From an uncultured bacterium (GTDB lineage: Bacteria > Verrucomicrobiota > Kiritimatiellia > CAIKKV01), in contig CAIKKV010000561.1 of the NCBI GenBank assembly GCA_903828035.1, positions 1 to 9,822 of the forward strand: 9,822 nucleotides of DNA, read 5' to 3'. The notes below the pieces were generated by a model, which was not told the origin of the DNA, ran no database searches, and was given only the letters and a program-made list of their open reading frames with translations. This document shows, in pieces, positions 1-7,195 of this stretch (positions are counted from its first letter, which is position 1; every line of letters begins with the position of its first letter). The position numbers and the translations under genes are program-made.

Positions 1-59
1 ATCATCAGCCATCCCGCGGCCGATTTCAATTCATTTCAGCCCCGGGGCGGTTCCCGGCC

Positions 60-95
60 AAAAAAAAGCGCGCGAAGAGTCTCCTCTCCGCGCGC
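60..95 (-). terminator. Strong rho-independent terminator after fabF
   Basis: Read on the minus strand, a 12-bp stem (arms 95-84 and 79-68, GC-rich, with one G-U pair) closes a GAGA tetraloop of the GNRA kind and is followed at once by eight T residues (67-60). The G-U pair forms only in the minus-strand RNA; on the plus strand it is an A-C mismatch, and no T-tract follows, so the terminator serves the fabF side. It begins about 21 nt after the fabF stop and marks the end of the fatty-acid operon. The remaining bases 1-59 show no gene that I can support. Confidence 0.93.
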
Positions 96-116
96 GGAAA
101 GACGCCTGGAATGAAC

Positions 117-1361
117 CTACTCGAACTTGCGGAAGGCCAGCGATGCGTTGTGCCCGCCAAAGCCCAGGGCGTTGTTCAGCAGCACCCGGATGGGCTTCTG
201 CCGCGCCTGGTTGGGCACATAGTCCAGATCGCAGAGCGGATCCGGCGTCTCGTAGTTGATGGTGGGCGGCACGACGCCGTCCCTCAACGCGAGGGCGCAG
301 ACCACGCTCTCGATGGCGGCGGCGGCGCCGAGCAAGTGACCGGTCATCGACTTTGTCGAACTGACCATCAGCTTGCGGGCGTGATCGCCGAACACCGTCT
401 TGATCGCCGCGGTCTCACACCGGTCGTTCATCGGCGTGCTGGTGCCGTGGGCGTTGATGTAGTCCACGTCTTCCGGCCGCAGCCTGGCCCGCTTCAGGGC
501 CAGCGCCATGGCGCGGGCGGCGCCTTCGCCATCGTCCGCCGGAGCGGTCATATGGTGGGCATCGCACGTCGCACCCAGGGAAAGCAGCTCGCAGTAAATG
601 CGGGCGCCCCGCTTCTTGGCGTGCTCCAGCTCCTCGAGAAACAGGATGCCCGAGCCCTCGCCCATCACGAAGCCGTCGCGGTTCAGATCGAACGGACGGC
701 TCGCCTTGGTCGGGTCCGAGTTCCGGGTGCTCATGGCCTTCATGACCGAGAACCCCGCCATGCCCAGCTGGCAGACGGCCGCCTCGGATCCCCCGGCCAC
801 GGCGAAGTCGGCCTCGTCGTCGCGGATGATCCGCATCGCATCGCCGATGCAGTGCGCGGCCGAAGCACAGGCCGACACCACGCCCCAGTTCGGGCCCTTC
901 ATGTTCAGGGCAATCCCGACCATGCCCGAGGCCATGTTCGAAATCATCTGCGGAATCATGAACGGGGACAAGCGCCCCGGCCCCTTCTGCAGGAAGATTT
1001 CGTGCTGGGCCTGCAGCGTCTGCAGCCCGCCCACGCCCGAGCCGATCACGACCGCACCCCGCGTCGGATCCTCAAGCCCCATGTCGAGGCCGCTGTCCTT
1101 GTGGGCCAGCTTCGAGGCTCCGATCGCGTAATGGGTGAACTGGTCCATCCGACGCTGTTCCTTCTTCTCGATGAAGGAATCGACGTCGAACTCCGTGACT
1201 TCGCCGGCGATCGTCGTATCAAATCCGGTCGTATCGAACTTCGTGACCGCCCGGATGCCGGACTGCCCCGCCTTGATCCGCTCCCAGAACTTGGCGACGT
1301 CGCAACCCAACGGCGAGACCACGCCGAGACCGGTGACCACAATTCTTCTCGTTGATTCCAT
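117..1361 (-). CDS. fabF: 3-oxoacyl-ACP synthase II (KAS II)
   Basis: This is the condensing enzyme that elongates acyl-ACP with malonyl-ACP in cytosolic type II fatty acid synthesis. It has 414 residues, the normal length for FabF. The thiolase-fold signature is complete: nucleophile Cys165 in SACASA, His305 in NAHGTSTP, Lys337 and His342 in TKSMTGHLLGA, and the C-terminal GFGG loop at 400-403. I chose the ATG at 1361 because an AGGAG lies 5 nt upstream and the protein then begins directly with the conserved RRIVVTGLGVVSPLG strand. An ATG 24 nt further out would add eight non-conserved residues and place the Shine-Dalgarno inside the gene. It is the last gene of the unit, 52 bp after acpP, and ends in TAG close to an intrinsic terminator. 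A KAS I (FabB) identity is unlikely given the acpP-fabF linkage. Confidence 0.96.
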   Translation of the reverse strand: MESTRRIVVTGLGVVSPLGCDVAKFWERIKAGQSGIRAVTKFDTTGFDTTIAGEVTEFDVDSFIEKKEQRRMDQFTHYAIGASKLAHKDSGLDMGLEDPTRGAVVIGSGVGGLQTLQAQHEIFLQKGPGRLSPFMIPQMISNMASGMVGIALNMKGPNWGVVSACASAAHCIGDAMRIIRDDEADFAVAGGSEAAVCQLGMAGFSVMKAMSTRNSDPTKASRPFDLNRDGFVMGEGSGILFLEELEHAKKRGARIYCELLSLGATCDAHHMTAPADDGEGAARAMALALKRARLRPEDVDYINAHGTSTPMNDRCETAAIKTVFGDHARKLMVSSTKSMTGHLLGAAAAIESVVCALALRDGVVPPTINYETPDPLCDLDYVPNQARQKPIRVLLNNALGFGGHNASLAFRKFE

Positions 1362-1366
1362 GTAGA

Positions 1367-1371
1367 CTCCT
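1367..1371 (-). promoter_or_regulatory. Ribosome binding site of fabF
   Basis: AGGAG on the minus strand, 5 nt before the ATG at 1361. It decides the start of fabF against the in-frame ATG at 1385, which lies upstream of this site. Confidence 0.8.
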
Positions 1372-1413
1372 GTGCGCCGGCTCATCGACTGCCCGGTGGG
1401 TGCCGGCCGCTCA

Positions 1414-1653
1414 TTAACCTTCGATGCCCTTGGACTTCAGGAACGACAGCACATCGCCCACGGTCTTGAGCTTTTCCTGATCCTGTTCGGTGATCTCGGC
1501 GCCAAAGGCGTCCTCGAGCTCCATGACGAGCTCCACGAGGTCGAGCGAATCGGCCTTGAGATCCTCGACGATCGAGGCCTCGGGCTTGACCTGGTCCGGC
1601 GTCACGCTCAGCTTATCGACAATGATGTCCCTGACTTTATCTTCAAGCGCCAT
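1414..1653 (-). CDS. acpP: Acyl carrier protein
   Basis: This small acidic carrier of 79 residues holds growing acyl chains on a 4'-phosphopantetheine arm and shuttles them between FabD, FabH, FabF, FabG and PlsX. The arm attaches to Ser36 in the motif ADSLDLVELVMELED, a textbook ACP helix-II signature. Length and acidity fit the family. The start has a strong GAGGAG 7 nt upstream. It lies 33 bp after the fabD-fabG fusion and 52 bp before fabF, a common ACP position. The 11 codons before its ATG are open and in frame with the preceding gene, separated from it only by that gene's TAG. It ends in TAA. Confidence 0.97.
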   Translation of the reverse strand: MALEDKVRDIIVDKLSVTPDQVKPEASIVEDLKADSLDLVELVMELEDAFGAEITEQDQEKLKTVGDVLSFLKSKGIEG

Positions 1654-1660
1654 GATAGTA

Positions 1661-1666
1661 CTCCTC
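1661..1666 (-). promoter_or_regulatory. Ribosome binding site of acpP
   Basis: GAGGAG on the minus strand, 7 nt before the acpP ATG, embedded in a purine-rich gap that includes a run of seven A. It is one of the strongest Shine-Dalgarno sites here, consistent with ACP being made in excess over the enzymes. It also argues that acpP is initiated independently rather than only by read-through from the fusion gene upstream. Confidence 0.8.
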
Positions 1667-1686
1667 TTTTTTTCTTTCGACCGTTT

Positions 1687-3396
1687 CTACTGCATCACCA
1701 TGCCGCCACAGACGGTCACGGTCTGACCCGTCATATAGGCGGCATCCTCGCCCGCCAGGAACGCCACCACTCCGGCGATGTCCTCCGGCGATCCAAACCG
1801 CTTCAGGGGAATCGATTCCAGCATCCTGGTCTTCAGCTCCCCGGAAAGCCCCTCCGTCATTTTCGTCTCCACAAATCCGGGCGCCACCGCGTTCACGCGG
1901 ATGTGGCGGGGCGCCAGCTCGCGGGCGGCGGACTTGGTCAGGGCGATCAGCCCGGCCTTGGCCGCCGCGTAATTGCACTGGCCGGCGTTGCCCAGGATGC
2001 CGATGACCGAGGACACGTTGATGATGGCGCCGCTCTCCTGCTTCATCATGGGCCGCGCGACGGCCTTCATGAACGCAAAGGCGCCCTTTAAATTGGTGTC
2101 GAGGACGGCCGACCAGTCCTCGTCGGACATGCGGGCCAGCAGCCCGTCCTTGGTGATTCCGGCGTTGTTGACCAGGATGTCCAGGCGTCCCAGCTCCGCC
2201 ACGACGGCCTCAACCGCCTTCTTGGCGTCCTCGGAACGGCTCACGTCGCTCACGCACACCACGGCCTTGCGGCCCAGCGCGCGAACCGCCGCCGCCGTCT
2301 CCTCAAGCGTCTCTTTCTGGCGTCCGACCAGCGCCACGTCGGCGCCTTCGGCGGCCAGGCGCACGGCAATGGCTTTGCCAATGCCGCGGGAGGCGCCGGT
2401 GACCAGCGCCGTGCGGCCGGCCAGGCGGCCCGCCGGCTTGGCCGCCGGGGCAGCCGCGGGCGCCGGAACATCGGCCCTGGCCGCGGCGGCCACGGACTTG
2501 ACCAGGGTGGCCACGTCGCTCACGTTGCACAGCGCGGCCGACTCGTCCATGCGCTTGACCAGGCCGGTCAATACGGCGCCGGGTCCGAACTCCACATAGC
2601 GCGTGACCCCGGAAGCCTTGAGGCCCTTCACGGTTTCAATCCACTGGACCGGGGAGGTCACCTGGAGGACCATCCGCTCGCGGATTTCATCTGGCCCGCC
2701 GTGCGGCTTTCCGGTCACATTGGAAATCACGGGCATGGCGGGCGCCTTGAACTCGACCGCCTGCAACACGGCGCGGAGGCCGTCGGCGGCGCTCTGCATG
2801 AGCGGCGAATGATAGGCGCCGGCCACCGGCAGGCGCAGCGCTCTTTTCGCTCCCGCCTCCTTGGCCAGCTTCTCGGCCTCGGCGATGGCCTCGACCGGGC
2901 CGGACAGCACAATCTGGCCGGGCGAGTTGAGATTGGCCACGGACACCTTGGCCTGCCCGGCGATCTTGAGGACGGCTTCGTCCGTCATGCCGATCAGGCT
3001 CAGCATGGCGCCCTGGGTGGCGTCGCACGCCTCCTGCATGAGGCGCCCGCGGGCCGCCAGCACGCGCAGGGTGTCCTCGAAGGAAAGACAGCCGGCGGCA
3101 TACAGGGCCGTCCACTCGCCCAGGCTGAGCCCGGCCACGGCGGCCGGCGCGGGGGCGCCGGTCTTCTTCCAGGCTTCCAGGCAGGCGGCGCTGACAAGGA
3201 AAATGGCGGGCTGGCAGTGGTTGGTCTTGGTCAGCTCGGCCATGGGGCCGTTGAAGCAGAGCCCGGCCAGGTCATAGCCCAGAACCTCGTTGGCCTTGTC
3301 GAAAAGCGCCTTGCACTCCGGCCAGGCGGCGGCCAGATCGCGGCCCATTCCGACAGACTGAGCGCCTTGTCCTGCAAATACCCATGCGGTTGTCAT
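1687..3396 (-). CDS. fabD-fabG: Fused malonyl-CoA:ACP transacylase / 3-oxoacyl-ACP reductase (FabD-FabG)
   Basis: One 569-residue frame encodes two normally separate enzymes. Residues 1-300 are FabD, which transfers malonyl from CoA to ACP: GQGAQ at 9-13, nucleophile Ser91 in GLSLGE, Arg116, and catalytic His196 in GAYHSPLM. Residues 303-323 form an Ala/Pro-rich linker. Residues 324-569 are FabG, the NADPH-dependent 3-oxoacyl-ACP reductase: TGASRGIG at 333-340, NNAG at 410-413, and the catalytic residues Asn435, Ser463, Tyr476 and Lys480 (YAAAK). Both domains are full length with all key residues, so both are probably active. FabD usually has His before the Ser; here it is Leu. The ATG at 3396 is chosen because an AGGGGG sits 10 nt upstream and the FabD strand starts there; an in-frame ATG at 3423 would add nine unlikely residues. 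It starts 27 bp after fabH. FabG works as a tetramer, so the fusion may build a larger assembly (inference). Confidence 0.93.
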   Translation of the reverse strand: MTTAWVFAGQGAQSVGMGRDLAAAWPECKALFDKANEVLGYDLAGLCFNGPMAELTKTNHCQPAIFLVSAACLEAWKKTGAPAPAAVAGLSLGEWTALYAAGCLSFEDTLRVLAARGRLMQEACDATQGAMLSLIGMTDEAVLKIAGQAKVSVANLNSPGQIVLSGPVEAIAEAEKLAKEAGAKRALRLPVAGAYHSPLMQSAADGLRAVLQAVEFKAPAMPVISNVTGKPHGGPDEIRERMVLQVTSPVQWIETVKGLKASGVTRYVEFGPGAVLTGLVKRMDESAALCNVSDVATLVKSVAAAARADVPAPAAAPAAKPAGRLAGRTALVTGASRGIGKAIAVRLAAEGADVALVGRQKETLEETAAAVRALGRKAVVCVSDVSRSEDAKKAVEAVVAELGRLDILVNNAGITKDGLLARMSDEDWSAVLDTNLKGAFAFMKAVARPMMKQESGAIINVSSVIGILGNAGQCNYAAAKAGLIALTKSAARELAPRHIRVNAVAPGFVETKMTEGLSGELKTRMLESIPLKRFGSPEDIAGVVAFLAGEDAAYMTGQTVTVCGGMVMQ

Positions 3397-3423
3397 GCTC
3401 GATAATCCCCCTGCTCCGTACAC

Positions 3424-4446
3424 TTAAAACTGGATGACCGTGGCGCCCCAGGTGAACCCGCTGCCAAAGGCCACGGTCAGCACCTTGTCGCCCGGCTTCA
3501 CGCGCCCGCAGGCCCACGCTTCGTCAAGGGCCACCGGAATCGAGGCGCTCGACATGTTGCCCGTTCGCTCCACATTCAAGAAGAAGCGGTCCAGGCCGAT
3601 TCCGAGGCGGTCCGCGATGGCCTCGATGATGCGCAGGTTGGCCTGGTGCGGGACCACGCACGCGATATCGTCCAGGGTGCATCCGCTGGTCTCGAGCGCC
3701 TTCCGGGCCGCCTGGGTCATGTTCATCACCGCATGCTTGAAGACCTCGCGGCCGTTCATCCGGATGCAGTGCTGTTTCAGGCGGACCGTCTCCTCGGTGG
3801 CGGGCAGGCGGCTGCCGCCGGCGGCTTGAATCAGAAGCCCGCCCAGCGCGCCGTCGCTGCCCATGACCGTGCCCAGGATGCCGCGGCCATCCTTCACGCC
3901 TTGGAGGACGACGGCGCCCGCGCCATCGCCGAAGAGCACGCACGTCTGGCGGTCGGTGTAATCGGTCAGGGACGACATCTTTTCCGCCCCGATCACCAGC
4001 GCCGTCCGGATGCCTCCGGCCTCGATGCACCGGCGGGCCATCTCCAGCCCGTAGATGAAGCCGGAGCAGGCGGCCTCGAGATCGAAGCAAAACGCGTTCT
4101 TGGCGCCAATCAGGGATTGCACGAGACAGGCGGTATTCGGAAAGGCGTGGTCCGGCGAAAGGGTGGCCACCACGATCATGTCGACGTCCGCCGGATTCAC
4201 GCCGGACTTCTCCAGGGCGCGCCGCGCGGCGGCGGCGCCCAGATCCGAGGAGGCCTCATCCGGACGGGCCTTGCGGCGCTCGCGGATGCCGGTGCGCGTC
4301 ATGATCCACTCGTCCGTGGTGTCGACGATCTTGGCGAAATCGGCGTTCGTCATCACCTGTTCGGGCAGGTAGGAGCCTATGCCCGTAACGGCGGCTCGAA
4401 GGCCGGATCCGGCGGAAGCCGGTGCGCTATTTGGAAGAGGATTCAT
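3424..4446 (-). CDS. fabH: 3-oxoacyl-ACP synthase III (KAS III)
   Basis: This enzyme starts fatty acid synthesis by condensing an acyl-CoA, usually acetyl-CoA, with malonyl-ACP. It has 340 residues. The KAS III triad is visible: Cys127 in AACSGF, His267 in VPHQAN and Asn297 in GNMSSAS. FGDGAGAVV at 172-180 and the C-terminal FGSGFTWGA are also typical. Compared with E. coli FabH it carries about 15 extra N-terminal residues rich in Ser, Ala and Pro before the conserved TGIGSYLPE. No alternative ATG, GTG or TTG lies in that stretch, so the ATG at 4446 stands. Its first 20 bp overlap the end of plsX in another frame, and an AGGAAG lies 13 nt upstream inside plsX, so the two genes are probably translationally coupled. 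Primer preference (straight or branched acyl-CoA) cannot be read from the sequence. Confidence 0.95.
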   Translation of the reverse strand: MNPLPNSAPASAGSGLRAAVTGIGSYLPEQVMTNADFAKIVDTTDEWIMTRTGIRERRKARPDEASSDLGAAAARRALEKSGVNPADVDMIVVATLSPDHAFPNTACLVQSLIGAKNAFCFDLEAACSGFIYGLEMARRCIEAGGIRTALVIGAEKMSSLTDYTDRQTCVLFGDGAGAVVLQGVKDGRGILGTVMGSDGALGGLLIQAAGGSRLPATEETVRLKQHCIRMNGREVFKHAVMNMTQAARKALETSGCTLDDIACVVPHQANLRIIEAIADRLGIGLDRFFLNVERTGNMSSASIPVALDEAWACGRVKPGDKVLTVAFGSGFTWGATVIQF

Positions 4447-5449
4447 CGTTGTTGTTAAGCTTCCTGATTTCCTCGACGATACCCTTGTTCAGGTCATGCC
4501 CGATCCACTCGCCGGCCACGCGGATCGCCTGGTAGATGGCCTTGGCATGGGAGGCCCCATGCGTGATGATGCAGACGCCGTTGATGCCCAGCAGCGGCGC
4601 GCCGCCGTAGGTCTCGGGATCCATCCGATCCTTCATGGACCGGAGCGCCCGCCGCAGCAGCAGCGCGGCCAGGATGCGGATGGGGTTCTTCGTGAGCTCC
4701 GCCTTCAGCCAGTGCCCGATCGCGGTTGCCACGCTTTCGGCCGTCTTCAGCAGCACGTTCCCCACGAACCCGTCGCAAACAACCACATCGATCTTGCCTT
4801 CGAACACATCATGCCCCTCCACGTTTCCGCGGAAGTTGAGGTGCGAGGCGGCAAGCAGCGGGAAGGTCTCCTTGGCCAGCTTGTTGCCCTTGGAGTCCTC
4901 TCCCCCGTTGCTGAGCAGTCCGACGACGGGGTTCGCCTGCCCCAGGATCTCCCGGGAATAGACGCTGCCCATGACCGCGAACTAGCGGAGAAGAAACGGA
5001 TCCGTATCGGTGTTCGCCCCGGCGTCGATCAGGATCAGCGGCCGATCACTGGTCGGCAGAATCGCGGCGATCGCGGGGCGAAGCACCCCTTCCAGGGTCC
5101 GGAGCTTCAGGTGGGCCGCGCCCATCACCGCCCCGGTGTTCCCGGCGGATACGCAGGCGTCGGCCTCGCCCGATTTGACGAGATCAACCATGCGGCTGAT
5201 GGAGGAATCCCGCTTCTTCATGACGGCCTGGGCGGGGGCCTCCTCCATGCCGATGACCTCGGAGGCATGAAAGACCTCGACCGAGGCCGGCACGTTCTTC
5301 AGGCCCGCGAGTTCCTTGCGGATCGCGTCCTGGTTGCCCACGAGAATCAGGCGTGTGACAGCCGGATTATCCCGGGCAGCCTTGACGGCGCCGGCCACGA
5401 TTTCCGCGGGGGCGTAGTCGCCCCCCATTGCATCCACGGCAATACGCAT
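4427..5449 (-). pseudogene. plsX: Phosphate acyltransferase PlsX, interrupted by one in-frame TAG
   Basis: PlsX converts acyl-ACP and phosphate to acyl-phosphate, the donor for PlsY in phosphatidic acid synthesis, as a peripheral membrane enzyme. The frame is 340 codons, a normal length, starting MRIAVDAMGGDYAP. It keeps SAGNTGAVM (101-109), IDAGAN (141-146), GLLSNGGEDSKGN and VVCDGFVGNVLLK. Codon 156 is TAG, between DPFLLR and FAVMGSVYSRE; PlsX proteins I recall read LVQFAxMGS here, so one CAG-to-TAG change explains it. No other stop or frameshift occurs. Taken literally it gives two pieces: 4982-5449 (155 aa) and 4427-4972 (181 aa, from an internal ATG with no visible Shine-Dalgarno, 9 nt after the stop). 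PlsX is needed in bacteria that lack PlsB, so a sequencing error, strain variant, suppression or restart are all open. It starts 5 bp after the rpmF stop and overlaps fabH by 20 bp. Confidence 0.9.
4982..4984 (-). other. In-frame amber codon inside plsX
   Basis: CTA on the plus strand is TAG on the minus strand and falls on codon 156 of plsX. The pieces on both sides are in the same frame (their start positions, 5449 and 4972, differ by 477, a multiple of 3) and match PlsX continuously, so this is a nonsense codon and not a frameshift. An ATG follows 9 nt later. I see no stem-loop or other recoding signal next to it. Confidence 0.95.
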
Positions 5450-5454
5450 GGGAA

Positions 5455-5643
5455 TTAATCAGCCTCAACGATCTTAACCTGGCGGCCTTTATAGAAGCCG
5501 CAGCTCGGACAGATCCGGTGGGGCAGCTGAGCCTTGCCGCACTTGGGGCACGGCTGGCTTGCGACCAGCGGCCTCTTGTGGGCGGCGGAGGCCTTGCGGC
5601 TCCGGATTCGGCTCTTAGAAGTTCTCCTCTTTGGAACAGCCAT
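5455..5643 (-). CDS. rpmF: 50S ribosomal protein L32
   Basis: This is a 62-residue basic protein of the large ribosomal subunit. It begins with the family signature [18 protein letters not shown] and has a zinc-ribbon pattern, CPKC (residues 32-35) and CPSCG (46-50), followed by FYKGRQVKI. This is the zinc-binding (C+) form of L32 rather than the Cys-free form some bacteria use under zinc shortage. A GGAG placed 6 nt before the ATG overlaps the last codons of the DUF177 gene, and only 3 nt separate the two genes. The DUF177-rpmF-plsX order is a conserved bacterial linkage that joins translation to lipid synthesis genes. Confidence 0.96.
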   Translation of the reverse strand: MAVPKRRTSKSRIRSRKASAAHKRPLVASQPCPKCGKAQLPHRICPSCGFYKGRQVKIVEAD

Positions 5644-5646
5644 GAC

Positions 5647-6117
5647 TCACTCCATTCTTTTCTTTAATTGATCAAGCGCATCCCAGGTCTGATTCTCTCC
5701 CGGCGGCCTGCACGAACAAGTCTTCTCGTTCCAATCCGCCCCGCACTGGGGGCACAGCCCCCGGCACCCGGGCGAACACACCGGATAATTAGGTAAAGCG
5801 AGAATAATATCCTCTCGCATATCCGGCGTCAAGTCCATTGCCTCGGTCAGCTCACGATATTCGCGAACCCTCAGGAAATCCGCCACCCGGATCGGCGTCT
5901 CGAACCGCTTGGAACAGCGGCCGCAGCCGAAAGCCGCCCGGAAGGACAGGCTGCCGCGCACCACCAGCTCGCCGGGCAAGATCTCGACAAAAAGGCTATA
6001 CTTAATAGGAGTCAGGACTTCGGCTACCGATCCGGGCTCCAGTTCGAGGATGGACGAAGGATCCTCCCCTTCGATCAATTCGCCGCCGGGCTTCAGGCTG
6101 GATAAATCGATGATCAT
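5647..6117 (-). CDS. DUF177 / YceD-family cysteine-rich protein
   Basis: This 156-residue protein belongs to the DUF177 (YceD) family, almost always encoded just before rpmF. Its role is not well settled; in some organisms it is linked to 23S rRNA or large-subunit biogenesis (known of the family, not shown here). Visible features are a beta-rich N-terminal half, then CGRC (65-68), then the family core DLTPDMREDIILALPNYPVC followed by a cluster of Cys residues at 114, 118, 122, 125, 134 and 136. These are likely metal ligands. The C-terminus WDALDQLKKR is the usual ending. The ATG forms an ATGA overlap with the coaD stop, which indicates coupled translation, and the TGA lies 3 nt before rpmF. 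Confidence 0.9.
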   Translation of the reverse strand: MIIDLSSLKPGGELIEGEDPSSILELEPGSVAEVLTPIKYSLFVEILPGELVVRGSLSFRAAFGCGRCSKRFETPIRVADFLRVREYRELTEAMDLTPDMREDIILALPNYPVCSPGCRGLCPQCGADWNEKTCSCRPPGENQTWDALDQLKKRME

Positions 6118-6617
6118 GCCGGGCCTGCCCCGCCCTTCCCGAGATGCCGCTGGATGGCAGTCAGGACAGGCGCCGGAACCAGCTCGGAGACATCCCCGCC
6201 CTGTTCGGAGATTTCACGAACGACGCTGGAGCTGATATAGCTGAAGGCCTCCTTGGGCATCAGGAAGAGTGTTTCCACATCCGCCGCCAGCTTGCGGTTC
6301 ATCAAGGCCATCTGGAACTCGTACTCGAAGTCGGAGTAGGCCCGGATGCCGCGGACCAGGACATGAATATCCTTGCGGCGGGCATAGTCGACCAGCAAAC
6401 CGCTGAACGGCTCCACCTTGACATTGGGCAGATGCGCCACCGATTCCCGGCCCATGGCCACCCGCTCTTCCAGGGTGAACATGGGGGACTTCCGGGCCGG
6501 CAGCGTCACAATGGCCAGGATCACATGCTCAAAAATGGCGGCGACCCGCTCGATCACATCGAGATGCCCCAGGGTCAGGGGATCAAACGTGCCCGGATAT
6601 ATTGCAGCCTTCCTCAT
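6114..6617 (-). CDS. coaD: Phosphopantetheine adenylyltransferase
   Basis: This enzyme catalyses the penultimate step of CoA synthesis, joining 4'-phosphopantetheine and ATP to give dephospho-CoA. The protein has 167 residues, the family norm. Nucleotidyltransferase motifs are present: YPGTFDPLTLGH with His18 of the (T/H)xGH motif, RGIR at 89-92, and ISSSVVR at 128-134. The ATG at 6617 is chosen because it gives the canonical MRKAAIYPGTFDP start, has AAGGA 5 nt upstream, and overlaps the rsmD stop as ATGA. An ATG 69 nt further out would read back into rsmD without homology. Placement beside fatty-acid genes fits, since CoA supplies both acyl-CoA substrates and the ACP prosthetic group. Confidence 0.96.
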   Translation of the reverse strand: MRKAAIYPGTFDPLTLGHLDVIERVAAIFEHVILAIVTLPARKSPMFTLEERVAMGRESVAHLPNVKVEPFSGLLVDYARRKDIHVLVRGIRAYSDFEYEFQMALMNRKLAADVETLFLMPKEAFSYISSSVVREISEQGGDVSELVPAPVLTAIQRHLGKGGAGPA

Positions 6618-7195
6618 ACCAGTCCTTCCCGTCCATAAACAACCAGCGCGGTCTCGCCATACGTCCGAACATCGGGCATCCGCCACCCCGGGGCCGACAA
6701 GACCGGCTCCCGGACCGACTGTTCCATAACAAATAGCGCGCCTTCCTTCAAGAATCCGTTTTGGGCCGCCGCCGCCAGCGCCTCGGTCACCCAGGCCCCC
6801 GCCCGTGCCGGAGCCCCGTAAGGCGGATCGGCAAAGATCACATCGAACCCGTCCCCCGGCGCTTCCTGCCGGAGAAACCGGATGGCCTCCTCCTTGAAGA
6901 GGCGCAGCGCACCGCCCGAGGCGGCGGCAGGCCCGCAGAGCGTCTCGACGTTCTTCTTAAGGATCGCGTACGTGCGAGGGTGGCTTTCCACCCACCAGAC
7001 GGCCGAGGCGCCCCGGCTCCAGGCTTCGATGCCCACACTCCCCGATCCCGCGCACAGATCCAGAAAGCGGCATTCCGGAACACGCCCGGCCAGCGACGAG
7101 AACAGGGCCTGCCTCACCCGGTCCTGCGTGGGCCGGACTCCGCTACCGGGAACCTCGATCTGCCGATTCCCCAGAAATCCCCCGGTAATGCGCAT
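6614..7195 (-). CDS. rsmD: 16S rRNA (guanine(966)-N2)-methyltransferase
   Basis: This SAM-dependent methyltransferase of 193 residues modifies G966 of 16S rRNA in 30S particles (function known of the family). Motifs in order are MRITGGFLGNR at the start, RPTQDRVRQALF at 21-32, the SAM-binding segment DLCAGSGSVGIEAWSRGA at 46-63, acidic Glu70, and the catalytic DPPY at 123-126. The RITGG strand is the normal family beginning, so the ATG at 7195 is right even though no Shine-Dalgarno is visible before it. It is the first gene of the minus-strand unit and overlaps coaD by 4 bp; rsmD-coaD is a common pair in bacteria. Confidence 0.94.
   Translation of the reverse strand: MRITGGFLGNRQIEVPGSGVRPTQDRVRQALFSSLAGRVPECRFLDLCAGSGSVGIEAWSRGASAVWWVESHPRTYAILKKNVETLCGPAAASGGALRLFKEEAIRFLRQEAPGDGFDVIFADPPYGAPARAGAWVTEALAAAAQNGFLKEGALFVMEQSVREPVLSAPGWRMPDVRTYGETALVVYGREGLV

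Noticed and set aside
1..59. A possible gene or operator at the left edge
   Set aside because: It is short and contains only a GC-rich CCCCGGGG palindrome and no supported coding frame.
111..1355. A 414-codon open frame antisense to fabF, and similar long frames antisense to plsX (4379-5458), fabH (3646-4458) and the fabD part (2701-3405)
   Set aside because: All are opposite conserved genes, are rich in Arg, Gly and His as expected of GC-rich shadows, and show no motifs.
1668..1676. A AAA AAG-type slippery sequence with a downstream AGGAG before acpP, hinting at programmed frameshifting
   Set aside because: It lies after the fusion gene's stop in an untranslated gap, and acpP is already in frame with the upstream gene, so a -1 shift would not join anything. 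The purines are better explained as the acpP ribosome binding region.
4982..4984. Reassignment of TAG to glutamine in this organism
   Set aside because: TAG ends fabF just before an intrinsic terminator, ends the fabD-fabG fusion at the normal FabG end, and ends plsX itself at the family length. Read-through at the last would run out of frame into fabH. TAG is therefore a working stop here.
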